Shown here in pieces: positions 1 through 10,000 of a DNA stretch of 64,000 nt. The notes beneath the pieces were generated by a model, which saw only the letters and a list, made by a program, of their open reading frames with translations, made no database searches and was not told where the DNA came from. The position numbers and the translations under genes are program-made. Positions within the stretch are counted from its first letter, which is position 1, and each line of letters begins with the position of its first letter. Origin of the DNA: Cladorhizidae sp. MBARI D1340-BT2 (lineage: Eukaryota; Porifera; Demospongiae; Poecilosclerida; Cladorhizidae); contig JAQNBH010000004.1 of NCBI GenBank assembly GCA_028752905.1, forward strand, positions 4,778,739-4,842,738, read 5' to 3'.

Positions 1-208
1 GTTTCATCAACCAATCTCTGGCAGGATATCATCCGCTGAACAAAATCCACAGGCACTTTTCCTGTCATGTCAACAGTGCAGCCGGATTTCTGCCAAGAAT
101 TTCTAGAGCTGGAAGCGGTCTGGCTGAATGTGGAGCTGGAACAGGTATGGCTGACAGTTAGACTGCTGGGGCTGGAAGAGATACTGCTAGCAGCACTACA
201 AACCCTAA
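1..208. other. Flank with no gene recognised
   Basis: No convincing coding region, repeat or RNA gene is visible. One short open stretch follows a stop near position 37 and runs to about 212, rich in Leu and Glu on the plus strand. It has no recognisable motif and is too short to call. Confidence 0.4.
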
Positions 209-343
209 TGTAGTATAATCATTCATGCTAATCCGTGACTCACGATCACGTGTATTGTAACGTGACGTAATGTTCTTGTCGTTATGATTGAGTTTAAGTT
301 GCTTACACTATTGTGAATTGTTCGGTTGTTCCCCCTTCATACA
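209..343 (+). repeat. Possible 5' LTR of Ty3-type element A
   Basis: This 135-bp segment begins TGTAGTATAATC and ends CATACA, the TG..CA form of an LTR. It is followed at once by TGGCGCTGCGAATTATTC (344-361), which starts with TGG as a tRNA primer-binding site should. A gag-like reading frame starts 115 bp downstream. No matching 3' LTR is present because the element is cut off near 4163, so the call rests on position and end bases only. Confidence 0.35.
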
Positions 344-913
344 TGGCGCTGCGAATTATTCGGACCTAAGGAGTGTTTCACCGACGTCAAAAGTGACCAC
401 ACCTTGAAACCTACCATCGTTTTCGTCCCAATTTGGGGTATTCGTCGGCTCGCTCATCATGCCTTATACATTCAGGGCCGGCGATCTACCGAAACTGGAC
501 CTGGACATCGACAGAGGAACAGACTTCCTAGCTTGGATGGGATCAATTCACATATACGGCCAGTAGCCGCGTGAAATTAGTGCGCGTGTAATTAACTTAA
601 AATAAATAATTAACTAAAAGCATAGCACAACCAGGTGTTAATGAACCTAATTAATGGACCATCTATTTTATTATTCTTGCTATAATTCAATTGCTATATA
701 TTTTATAATTGTTATTCCCATCCAATTCTTATTCCCATCCAATTGTTATTTATACATACATTTCATTATCATATCATTCATACACAGGGTATTGCTGACT
801 TATATTTAACATTATATTATTAAATGCCAAGTGTTTTGACTGTCCATGCCGCTCTCGCCACATAAATTCATCCAGGTAGCTTCCAGTCTGATGTGCATGG
901 CATCCTTTCATCC

Positions 914-1500
914 TCAGTTTGTATTCCAATACGACTCAATATTTTGTGTATGGGTACCCGACCCAGGGTCTACAAAATGCAGGGAATGGTTGACAGTTTG
1001 GTGGCTAGAGACACCAGCAAGCAATCGAACTTGGTTATAAGCCCTCCACTGGTCTGAGTGGATGACTGTGTTGGGTGCAATATGGGCTTGTATGATGGGC
1101 AGTAGGGGTGGCCGCACCTCTTTTTGCCACTTCCTGCATGTATCCCAAGGCTGGTGAGGTCGAGATGTCGACCATTCCGAACACCCAGACTTCTTGGGCT
1201 GGAGGTCTGCCTCTGTGGTGCTGTATGTTAGATTAGGTAAAGTAAGATAATGGGATCCAGATAAGGTAAGGTAAAGTAGATAAGGTAAAGTAAGTAGGTT
1301 TCTAAATATACTATATGTCTATAAACCTTTGGTTTGTGTCGGAAGAGCGATTCATCGATTTGCACCACCCCTCCAAGCACAATTGGCGCTTGCAATAGCT
1401 TAGTCGAACAGACTTCCCTCAGGCCTCAGCCACTGGCAGATATCCACCCCTCTTTGTGGACTGATGCCAGCATCTCGGCTTGCCTGCATACAGGATACTC
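914..1500 (-). pseudogene. Merlin (ISXO2/IS1595-like) transposase remnant
   Basis: On the minus strand the conceptual reading gives family blocks in order but in different frames. First comes VVQIDESLFRHKPK (about 1330-1375), containing the first acidic catalytic residue. Next is VWVFGMVDI (about 1180-1200). Last is an open frame at 1117-914 with HIAPNTVIHSDQWRAYNQ and VNHSLHFVDP, followed by HTQNIESYW. The second Asp (HSD) and the Glu of IESYW match the DDE pattern of this family. A stop and at least two frameshifts (near 1118 and near 1400) separate the blocks, so the gene is inactive. The product would cut and paste the surrounding element. Confidence 0.75.
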
Positions 1501-1598
1501 CCGAGACCACAGATATATTAGCAGGACCCATTGCCTGAGCTTTAATCTATGTAGAACCAAGAAACATATATGCACTAATCAGACTAATGCTGAGTGTA

Positions 1599-1742
1599 TA
1601 TTCAGCAATACTCTCATTAATGTCTTCAAAGGATGATAGTCCAGAGTCTATATTCAGTAATACTCTCATTAAATGTCTTCAAAGGATGATAGTCCAGAGT
1701 CTATATTCAGTAATACTCTCATTAATGTCTTCAAAGGATGAG
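1599..1742. repeat. 52/53-bp tandem repeat, 2.75 copies
   Basis: Units start at 1599, 1651 and 1704 with the string TATTCAG and contain CTCATTAATGTCTTCAAAGG. The second unit has one extra A. The array lies inside the Merlin element next to its right TIR, so it arose within the transposon. Confidence 0.85.
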
Positions 1743-2256
1743 TCCATTAACACCAGTTAATTATTTATTTTAAGTTAATTACACGCGCACGAATTTCACG
1801 CGGCTACTGGCCGTATATGTGAATTGATCCCTTGGATGAAGCAATGGAACGCCTACCGAACCCTCTCTGCTCTAGCCATCGAACCTGCAGTGACCCAGGT
1901 CCACGCACTTAATTTGTGTATGTCACGTGATACGCTAAACATCATGGACAACCTGGGGCTCACCAACGAACAGAAGGCCGATCAAGCAGAGATCATTGCA
2001 GGGCTTAGACGTCACGTTGAGGGCAGGATCAACGAGACCGTTGAACGACGTTCCCTACGCCAACGAAAGCAACAGGCTGGTGAAACCTTCGACGACTACT
2101 TAGTCTCCCTCCGGGAGCTCCTAAGACTTGCAACTTCTGCAACGACAACTGCCTCCAGAAGAGTCTCCGTGACCAGGTCGTGGAGGGCCTCAAAGATGCT
2201 GAGACGGTCAAGGACCTACTCAAGCAACGTAACTTGACTTTGGACACTACCAAGTT

Positions 2257-4164
2257 GTGTGTAGAAGTGGCAACAAGCCTCCTTTCCAGCATGCTGCCAA
2301 GAAGACCAATGCACACAAGACTCACATGCTCACCACGCGATCCTCCAGGATCAGAGGAGCTCCAAGGATTCACCTCTCAGGTATTAAAGCTACCCAAGAG
2401 ACTGATTGTGCTCCTACCCTCCACATCCACGTAAAGACTTTGGCCGGGAATGCGATGATCGACATCCTCCCGGACTCTGGCGCGGATATCTGTGCAGCAG
2501 GCACAGACTTCTTGGAACAACTCAATGAGCATCACGCTAACCTTGATCCATCTGACATCAAGCCCAGGACTGTCAATGGATCAGTTATGTCTCCCATGGG
2601 GAGCCTTCCCGCAGTATTCAGTCTCAAGAATCGCTCCGTGGAAGACAGAGTCCACATCTACAAATCTGTTTCAGGGGCTCTGATATCTTGGTCAGTCGCC
2701 AAAAAGCTCGGCATCCTACCTGACAAGTATCCGGAACCAATCCTGGAGACCGATGTCGATACGATTACATCCATCAACAAGGTCAATAACCTCGAGGAGA
2801 ACATGGCTACTACCAGGGAAGACCTCATCAATGAGTTCCCGATGGTATTCGATGGACAGATCAGGACCATGCCTGGTGAGACGTTCAAGATTGAACTCAC
2901 CGAGGACTACAAGCCCTATTGCGTCAACACTCCGAGGACCATCCCTTACTCGTACCAAGAGAAACTCAAGGCAGAACTCGACCTTCTGGAAAGTCAAAAT
3001 ATTATCGGCAAACAGATCAAACCAACCTCAAACTGTGCCCCAATCGTAATTGCACCGAAGAAGAACTCGGACCGCATTCGCCTCTGCGTGGATTTATCCA
3101 AGCTCAATCGCTATGTCAAACGCGAACGCTACCAATCCACAACACCTGCAATAGCTGTTGCCGACATCAACAAGTCGGATGCAAAGTACTTCTCCACTTT
3201 CGATGCCTACAAGGGGTATCACCAGTGTCCACTGGATGAAGAGAGCCAGGATCTCACCACCTTCATCACTCCATTCGGGCGATACAAGTACCTCCGTGCA
3301 CCCTACGGCATATCCTCAATCAGCGAGCACTACAACCGTCGCATGGACAACTCCTTGGGAAAGATCGAACACCTCCGTCGCATCGTGGATGACTGCGTCG
3401 TCTATACGAAGGACAAGGCAAACCACGTTGCCCTCGTCCGCCAGTTCCTACAACGATGTGAGGACAAGGGCATATCACTGAACAAGGACAAGTTTCAGTT
3501 CTGTCAGACTGAGATCATGTTCGCTGGATTCACACTCTCTCAGGATGGATACCAGATCAGTCAGTACATCACCAAGGCCATTAAGGATTTTCCCACACCT
3601 TCAGGAAGAACCGACCTCCGCTCATTCTTCGGCCTTGTCAACCAGCTGTCTGGGAGCACAAACACCATCGCACAGGCACTCGCTCCACTCCGCCCGCTTC
3701 TGCAAGTAAAGAACGACTATCTCTGGACAGCATCACATAGTGATGCCTTCGACAAAGCCAAAGAGATATTGACCACCGCACCGATCTTGGCATTCTATGA
3801 CCAATCTAGACCAACAAAGCTCACCACTGATGCTAGTCGTCATGGCCTAGGATTCATCCTTCAGCAAGAACACCAAGGATCATGGCACATTGTCCAAGCT
3901 GGATCAAGATTTCTAACGGACACAGAAACACGCTATGCTGTGATCGAGTTGGAGATGCTTGCCGTTGCTTGGGCAGCTCAGAAATGCCGCATCTTTCTTG
4001 CTGGTCTACCTACATTCACGGTGATCACAGACCACAACCCCCTCATCCCAATCCTAAACTCGCACAGACTGGACGAAATAGAGAACCCACGTCTACAACG
4101 GCTCTGCACACGTCTACTCGCATACAACTTCATCGCTAAGTGGATCAAAGGCAAAGACAACTGA
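2257..4164 (+). pseudogene. Pol of Ty3-type element A (PR-RT-RNase H, no integrase)
   Basis: This is a 635-residue open frame. An aspartic protease lies near residues 65-80 (DILPDSGADICAAG, active DSG). The reverse transcriptase covers about residues 200-400, with LCVDLSKLNRYV, the palm motif FSTFDAYKGYHQ and the metal-binding block RIVDDCVVY near residue 375, where a VDD replaces the common YVDD/YIDD. RNase H lies about 505-635, with LTTDASRHGLGF and TDHNPLIPIL. The frame ends at KWIKGKDN, a few residues before the place where related proteins pass into integrase. This is normally a polyprotein that copies RNA to DNA. The start codon shown is arbitrary, since such Pols are made by frameshifting from gag. 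Confidence 0.85.
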
Positions 4165-5229
4165 ATAAAAAATGTCTGCTAACACACTGCTATTGCCACT
4201 CACTTAATCTTGCTGTCGGGGATACAATAAAAAATATTTCCCTGTTGAAAGACACGCTTAATGTGGCTTATGAAATTACTAAATTTAATAAAGAAGAGTC
4301 CAAAAAGAGAGGCAGTATGCAATCAGAAATTCTGGGGCAAATGGAACATGATCTCCATGTAGACAATATTGACTCACCAACTCTGAAAAAAATCCTCTGC
4401 CCAACAAGGTGGACTGTCCGAGCAGCATCACTGAGTGCTATTCTGAAAAATTATTGCACTCTCATGATCCTATGGGACTGGGCACAAGACCATGTCAAAG
4501 ACTCTGAAATGAAGGCAAGAATAATTGGAGTGGAGACTAAAATGCAAACTTTTAGTTTCTATGGTCTTCAGCTTGCCAATGTAGTACTTTCACATTCAGA
4601 TAACCTCAGCAATTGCCTTCAGAGGGCAGAGCTATGTGCAGTGGATGCTCAAGCGAATGCCAAGCTATCTGTCACTGTCCTACGAGGAATACGATCAGAC
4701 AGGGATGCAAGCCTCCATTGGACAAAAGTAACTCAAGCTGCTGTGAAGTTGGAACTAAAAGAGCCTTCACTTCCACGTCACCGTAAGATGCCATCAAGGT
4801 ATAGTGAGGGTAATGCTCAACATGAGCACCATACCAATGTAGGGAACTTTTACCGCCAAATCTATTTTGAAGCTGTGGACACTGTAGCTAGCTGCATTGA
4901 AGAGCGTTTTAATCAGAAGGACTACACCACATATGCAACCTGTGAGAAGGTCCTAGTGAAAGGAACATTAGGGGAGGATGTCTCACAAAATGTTGACGAA
5001 CTATGTGAGTTCTACACCGAGTTTGACCCTGATACCTTAAGAATCCAGCTATCTATAATGGTAGAGTCCTATCGCAGTTTCAGTCAAGATGAAGGTGGTT
5101 GTAAAATGTCGTTGATTTCCTCAAAAAGAACAAAAGCATCTGGCCCCTCATACCAGAGGTCATGTCTTCGGTCAAGGTTGTTCTGGTTATGCCGGCAACT
5201 AATGCAAGCTCTGAACAAGCCTTCAGTGT
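4165..5229 (+). pseudogene. hAT transposase, middle and C-terminal part, left piece
   Basis: An open frame carries HCYCHSLNLAVGDTIKN, a classic hAT/ZMYM-type block. It is followed by CPTRWTVRAASLSAIL (the conserved CPTRW), a segment with SLPRHRKMPSRY, and then, after a frame change near 5105, a C-terminal dimerisation region ending ATNASSEQAFS at 5229. The N-terminal zinc finger and first catalytic Asp are missing, since the sequence starts abruptly at the edge of retroelement A. The protein continues at 10474 after a 5244-bp retroelement inserted in the middle of the dimerisation domain. Family role: cut-and-paste transposition of hAT elements. Confidence 0.8.
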
Positions 5230-5568
5230 TGTCGGACTCACCTTCTGAAGAAGGATGGCCTTCACATAAGCAGGCAATTGCCTGCTTAAACAGTATCTGA
5301 CTAAGATTAGATAAGGTCACCCACACATCCATATGCATGTGGTGAATTACCATTGTTCTTGTATCACCACATCACCCCACATATGATGTCACGGTCAGGT
5401 GACTGGTTATTGTATAAAAGCCAGCCCTGACCTCATGTATTGAAGTTCTTACATTTATCCTTATTCAATAACAAGTGATCTGAGTTATTTGGGAATAGTA
5501 GAGGAAACTGTATAACTCTGGTGGCAGCATACCAGTTGAGCCTAAGAAGAGTGGTTTAGGGCCCAACA
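5230..5568 (+). repeat. 5' LTR of element B
   Basis: It begins TGTCGGACTCACC and ends GGGCCCAACA. It contains a 16-bp perfect palindrome GCAGGCAATTGCCTGC near 5270-5285 and a TATA box at 5413-5420. The copy at 10135 has the same length and nearly the same sequence. Confidence 0.95.
5413..5420 (+). promoter_or_regulatory. TATA box in the 5' LTR
   Basis: TATAAAAG lies 184 bp into the LTR, and the same box recurs in the 3' LTR at 10318-10325. Its central position fits a U3/R boundary shortly downstream, so it is probably the core promoter of element B. Confidence 0.6.
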
Positions 5569-5570
5569 TC

Positions 5571-5588
5571 TGGTGGCAGCGGTTTAGT
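5571..5588 (+). other. Primer-binding site of element B
   Basis: TGGTGGCAGCGGTTTAG starts two bases after the LTR. A TGG start is expected because tRNAs end in CCA. I cannot name the tRNA with confidence. The same string TGGTGGCAGC also occurs inside the LTR near 5519. Confidence 0.6.
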
Positions 5589-5731
5589 CGTACCACCCAT
5601 CGAAAAGTCAGATTAGCTAAGCTATATTGTTAGCTGAGTTTCTGAGTGGATAGTTCAAAGCTTACCAAGGCTAGTTGCGGGTCCAGAACGTTGATAGGCC
5701 CAGACAGAGTTGTGTAGGGAGATTCAAAAGC

Positions 5732-6187
5732 ATGGATACCCGACAAAAAGGAAAAAAAAGGGAAGAAGAAGACGAAGCTGCCCGACAGTCTCCAGAAAGA
5801 CCCCTGATGGCTAGCAGTCCGGCCCACACAACATACCAGGAGCTGATGCAGATGTTTTTACTGCAACATCAGGAGGCGGAACGGAAGGAAGCTGTCCGGA
5901 GGGAACAGCAGAACCTAGCCGAGGCAGAAAGGAGGGAAGAGCACAGGAAAGTTGAGGCAGAAAGGAGGGAAGAGCAGAACCGAGCCGAGGCTAGACACCG
6001 GGAAGCGTTAGATGCTGCTGAGACCCGCCATATGCAGTCCCTCAAGGCTTTCATGGAGGACCAAGTGGCTGCCAGGACGTTTGAGAAAATGGAGGCGGTC
6101 CGACTGGCAGTCGAGAAGCACAAACTCGACAAGATTCCGAGTAAGCTCCCCAAATACGAGAAAAAAAAGACTTGGGCCTATACCTAA
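5732..6187 (+). CDS. Gag N-terminal part of element B
   Basis: The first ATG after the leader is at 5732 (MDTRQKGKKREEEDE). The product is highly charged, with a basic start and then a long Glu/Arg/Ala coiled-coil stretch from about residue 45 to 115 (heptads such as AEAERREEHRKVEAERREEQ). The frame then reaches LPKYEKKK and stops. A run of eight A residues at 6161-6168 marks the point where the reading must slip one base to enter the capsid frame that follows. The coiled coil probably helps Gag multimerise. Either a programmed slip or a homopolymer indel explains the break. Confidence 0.75.
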   Translation: MDTRQKGKKREEEDEAARQSPERPLMASSPAHTTYQELMQMFLLQHQEAERKEAVRREQQNLAEAERREEHRKVEAERREEQNRAEARHREALDAAETRHMQSLKAFMEDQVAARTFEKMEAVRLAVEKHKLDKIPSKLPKYEKKKTWAYT

Positions 6188-7026
6188 GCCTGTTCGAAAT
6201 ATCACTCAAGGCAGAAGGGGTGGAGCGAGAGGAGTGGTTACCTTACCTCCGGACGATGCTTACAGGTCAGGCAGCCGACCGACTGGCAACAGCCATTCCA
6301 GAGGAGGCAAGAGATTCATATGACCTCACTAAAGAAGCCCTCCTGAACGCTATGGGGTTAACCATACAAGCTTGTTCGGAACAGTTGTTCAAGGAACCTC
6401 CAGGGGAAGTGTCGATTGGAGACCTAGTACACCAAACAGAAGTGACACTGGACAGGGTGACTAGAAAAGGGAAATCCGGAAAAGAAATCCTATGGTTGTT
6501 GGCTAGGGCGGTTGCCTTACACTGGTACACTCCGGAGTGTGCAGCAACCATCCTGCAGCAGGAGCCCAAGAATGCAAGTCAACTCATCGCTGCAGTGCTG
6601 CAATTCGAGACAAGCCATGGCTCGGCTAGGAAGACAGCAGCAAAGAAATTCTTCAAATTCCCCAAGGAGGAGAAACCAGCCACGGGCAACAGATTTAACA
6701 GCTTTTCGCCGAACCTTTTCAAAGACAGAATTAGTGGAGGCAGACCAGAGCCTTTGTGTTACTCCTGCCAAAAGCCAGGGCACAAGTTCGCAGAGTGCAC
6801 CCTTAAGGACACCTCCCACATCAAGAAGGAGCGGATTAACCTTCTCCAGGTAAAGGAGCCATTTGGTCGGAACTTGGAGGAGAGTACATACCAGGCCATG
6901 GTGAATGGCAAGGAAGTCCGGGTGATGGTGGACTCAGGTGCAGAAGCCACTCTGGTGAGCAAGTCCTTGGTCCGGAGAGAACAACTACGGATTTTTTTTT
7001 TCCCGGACATTCACCATGACCGATAA
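6172..7026 (+). CDS. Gag capsid, zinc knuckle and protease start of element B
   Basis: Continuing from the A-run, the frame reads LGLYLSLFEISLKAEGV, followed by a helical capsid (Leu-rich, about residues 5-130). A CX2CX4HX4C zinc knuckle follows at 6757-6798 (CYSCQKPGHKFAEC), which binds element RNA. Next comes the aspartic protease core VMVDSGAEATLVS (catalytic Asp codon at 6931). The frame dies soon after a ten-T run near 6992-7001, where reading must shift to reach the long Pol frame at 7016. The first in-frame codon is TTG, so this is not an independent gene but the second part of Gag(-Pro). Confidence 0.8.
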   Translation: MGLYLSLFEISLKAEGVEREEWLPYLRTMLTGQAADRLATAIPEEARDSYDLTKEALLNAMGLTIQACSEQLFKEPPGEVSIGDLVHQTEVTLDRVTRKGKSGKEILWLLARAVALHWYTPECAATILQQEPKNASQLIAAVLQFETSHGSARKTAAKKFFKFPKEEKPATGNRFNSFSPNLFKDRISGGRPEPLCYSCQKPGHKFAECTLKDTSHIKKERINLLQVKEPFGRNLEESTYQAMVNGKEVRVMVDSGAEATLVSKSLVRREQLRIFFFPDIHHDR

Positions 7027-10000
7027 AGAAGGTGTTCTGCACCAGGCAGCTGACCTCACAGTCCATATTGGGAATCTGGTGTTCCCTAGGCGGGCTGCTG
7101 TGGTTCCGGACGATCTTTTACCTGAGGACGTGCTGCTGGGTCTCCCAACATCCGACCCTATGATGATGCAGTTGGCAACCGTACCGGAACTTTTAGTCCC
7201 CCAGACGAGACAAGTGCTTCTCACCAGGGCCCAGAAAACTGCAACCGAGCAGCAGGAACAGAAGGACCGGGAGACGGAAGCCCGGGATGCCTTGCCCGTC
7301 AGAGATCCAGCTGAAGTGTCAGAGGGTGGAGTGGACATTACATCGGATTTCTTGCAACAACATCAAAGCTCTGACGTCCTGGAATGCCCTGTAGCAAGCC
7401 CAGGGGGAGTCTCCAGGGAGGAGTTCGCTAAGGCAGTTCTGGAGGATTCCACCCTTACCAACTGGAGGAAGAGGGCGGAAAACCCAGGTGACTGCCTAAA
7501 GTGGAAACAGTCCCTCCTGTACATGAACACCCACGACATCCTGGGGGAGGAGCTTCAGCTGCTGGTGGTACCAGAAGCCCTCAGGGCAACCTTCTTCAAG
7601 GCGGCTCATGACTGGCATGGCCATCTCGGGCCCAAGAAGGTAAAGGCCATCCTGAGGACTAGAGTTGCCTGGCCTGGTCAACAGACTGACGTGACTAGAT
7701 GGTGCAAGCAGTGCACCACATGTCAAAGGAACAGAAAAGACAGGACTCTGAGGGCACCCATGGTTGAAGTTCCTATAGTGTCAGTACCTTTCGAGAAGAT
7801 CGCAATCGACCTGGTGGGTCCCTTCAAGAAAGCCAAGGGTGGCTACCAGTACTTGTTGACCGTTATTGACCTGGCGTCCAGGTACCCAGAAGCCATCCCC
7901 CTGAAAACAGCTACAGCGGCAGAAGTGGCAGAGGGACTCCTGGAGGTTTTTAGCAGACATGGTCCTCCCAGGGAGATGCTATCTGACCAAGGCAAGCAGC
8001 TTACAGGAAAGGTCATGCAGCAGCTATGTGACAGACTCCACATCCACAAGATCCAGACCTCGGCTTACCATCCGGAGGCCAATGGAGTCGTGGAGCGGTT
8101 TCATGGTACCCTGGTGCCCATGATCAAGAAGCTGATTGACCAGGAGTGGAACTGGGTCCAGCAAGTCAAACTGTGCTTATTTGCCATACGATCCGTTCCT
8201 AACCGATCCACTGGAGTCTCCCCATTTGAGTTCCTGTACGGTAGAAACATGAGGACCCCGGTGGACCTGCTGCTGGACGCCTGCACGGATCCAGAACCAG
8301 GTGTCAACGTCACCCAGTTCATGGACCAGCTGGATAAACGTATGGAGGCAGTCAGAGAGGTCAGCTTCCGGACCGGAAAACAATCTCAAGCCAAAGCAAA
8401 CATTTACCATGACCGGAACACCATGGCCAGAACTTTCCAGGTGGGAGAAATGGTCCTGCTGAGATCACCCGGGCTGTTTGGTAAACTTGAAGCCGCCTGG
8501 ACGGGACCCTACGAAATCATCAGTATTCCCAACTCTGTCAATCTGCAAATAGGCACTCCGGGTCACAAGAAACACAAGGTGGTACATGTCAACCATGTAA
8601 AGACGTACACTTACCCAGAGGCAGCCATCCTGCGAGTTGTGGTTGTGGCCCAGCAGACCATGGATGAGATAAACACTATCCCGACCCTGAAAGGAGACCA
8701 GATGACACCTTCACAGCAGGCCGAGATGAAGACGGCCTGCGCAGAGCAAGAGGGAGTCTGTTCTGATGAACCTGGACTTACTCATATTTGCAAGCATGCC
8801 ATCAACACTGGAGATGCACAATCCATCCGGTCCGTCCCTTATGCAATTTCCGCAGCCAAGCTGGAGGGTGTAAAGACCGAATTGCGGACCCTCATCCTGA
8901 AGGGCATTCTGGTACCGTCTGTGAGCCCATGGTCATCTCCCATCGTTCCGGTCCAGAAGCTGGATGGATCAGTGCGCCTGTGCATTGATTACAGGAAGGT
9001 GAATGCCATTACTCAGCCTGATCCCTACTACATGCCAGTAATTGATCAGCTCATTTCCAAGGTGGGAGAAGCCACTCACCTCAGCAAGCTGGACCTAAGC
9101 AAAGGGTTTTACCAGGTGGAAATGGAGGAGGGAGACAGGCAGAAAACAGCCATTGTTACTCCACTGGGGAAATATGAATTCACCAGGATGCCTTTCGGGC
9201 TGAAGAACGCCCCTGCCACATTCCAGAGGATTATGGATGTGGTTCTGGAAGGGGCAGACGAATTTGCACTCCCCTACATAGATGACATTTTAATTTTCTC
9301 ATACAGCTGGGAGGACCATCTCTGCCACGTCCGAGATATACTGGGACGTTTAAAGAAAGCTGGGCTGACTGTAAAGATGAGCAAATGTCAGTGGGCTCAG
9401 AGTGAGTTGGTTCATCTTGGCCAAATTGTTGGAAATGGACAGGTGGGAATACCTGATATCAAGGTGCAAGCTCTCTTGCAATACATCCGGCCAATCAACA
9501 AGAAGCAAATGAAGTCTTTCCTCAGGTTGGCCGGATATTACAGAAAATTCATCGAACGATACGCAGAATACTCCAAACCACTGAATGAAGCGACCAAACT
9601 GGAGGCCCCCACCAAGATACAGTGGACTGAAGAGCAAGACAGATGCTTTACACATTTGAAGTCTGTGCTGGGAGAGACCTGCAGGTTGCATTTGCCCAGG
9701 CCAGAGGACAAACTGGTTCTGCAGACTGATGCCTCTCTGTTGGGGATAGGTGGATGCCTCAGTGTGGTCAGGGATGAGAAGGAGCTGCCTATAGCATTCT
9801 ATAGTCGCCAGCTCAAGTCCGCAGAAACACGTTATGCTGCTACTGAGTTGGTATGCTTGGCAGTGGTCGAGTCCATCAAGCATTTTGAGATCTACCTGGA
9901 TGGTCGGTTCTTCTTGCTGCAGACAGACCACAAAGCGTTGGAGTATCTGAACACTGCTCATCTGTCCAACAAACGATTGACCAGGTGGGCTCTCCGCCTG

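Larger units (their letters stand above)
539..1831 (-). mobile_element. Merlin-type DNA transposon with 77-bp TIRs and 6-bp TSD
   Basis: The first 77 bp (539-615) and the last 77 bp (1755-1831) are reverse complements with one mismatch, starting GGGATCAATTCACATATACG. The element is bounded by TTGGAT at 533-538 and 1832-1837. It lies within the gag frame of a retroelement, so its edges are defined by coding continuity as well as by repeats. The interior carries an ISXO2/IS1595-like transposase remnant on the minus strand, the signature of the Merlin superfamily. Known Merlin elements usually make 8-9 bp target duplications, so the 6-bp match seen here is short for the family. Confidence 0.85.
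459..2237 (+). pseudogene. Gag of Ty3-type element A, split by a Merlin insertion
   Basis: The Gag reading frame starts at an ATG at 459 (MPYTFRAGDLPKLDLDID) and runs to 538, where a 1293-bp transposon interrupts it inside the codons for LAWM. It resumes at 1832 after a 6-bp repeat of the target (TTGGAT). Removing the insert and one repeat copy restores a continuous frame from LAWM into KQWNAYRTLSAL. The rest is a helical capsid-like region with a Glu/Arg-rich stretch. A further frame change near 2125 moves the reading into a frame with the Cys-rich segment CNFCNDNC, which could be a degenerate nucleocapsid. Gag would package element RNA in cytoplasmic particles. This copy is dead. Family assignment follows from the Pol ORF just downstream. 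Confidence 0.6.
209..4163 (+). mobile_element. Ty3/gypsy-type retrotransposon A, 3'-truncated
   Basis: Possible LTR, primer site, gag, protease, reverse transcriptase and RNase H occur in the usual Ty3 order. The element stops at about 4163 in the middle of the RNase H tail (KWIKGKDN), where integrase would follow. The next bases belong to a hAT transposase on the same strand. Integrase and the 3' LTR are missing, so the 3' end was lost by deletion or a later rearrangement. A Merlin transposon lies inside gag. Confidence 0.65.

Noticed and set aside
1160..1300. GGTAAAGTA repeats near 1235-1290 as a regulatory array
   Set aside because: They are a short irregular AAGGTAAAGTA microsatellite inside the Merlin element.
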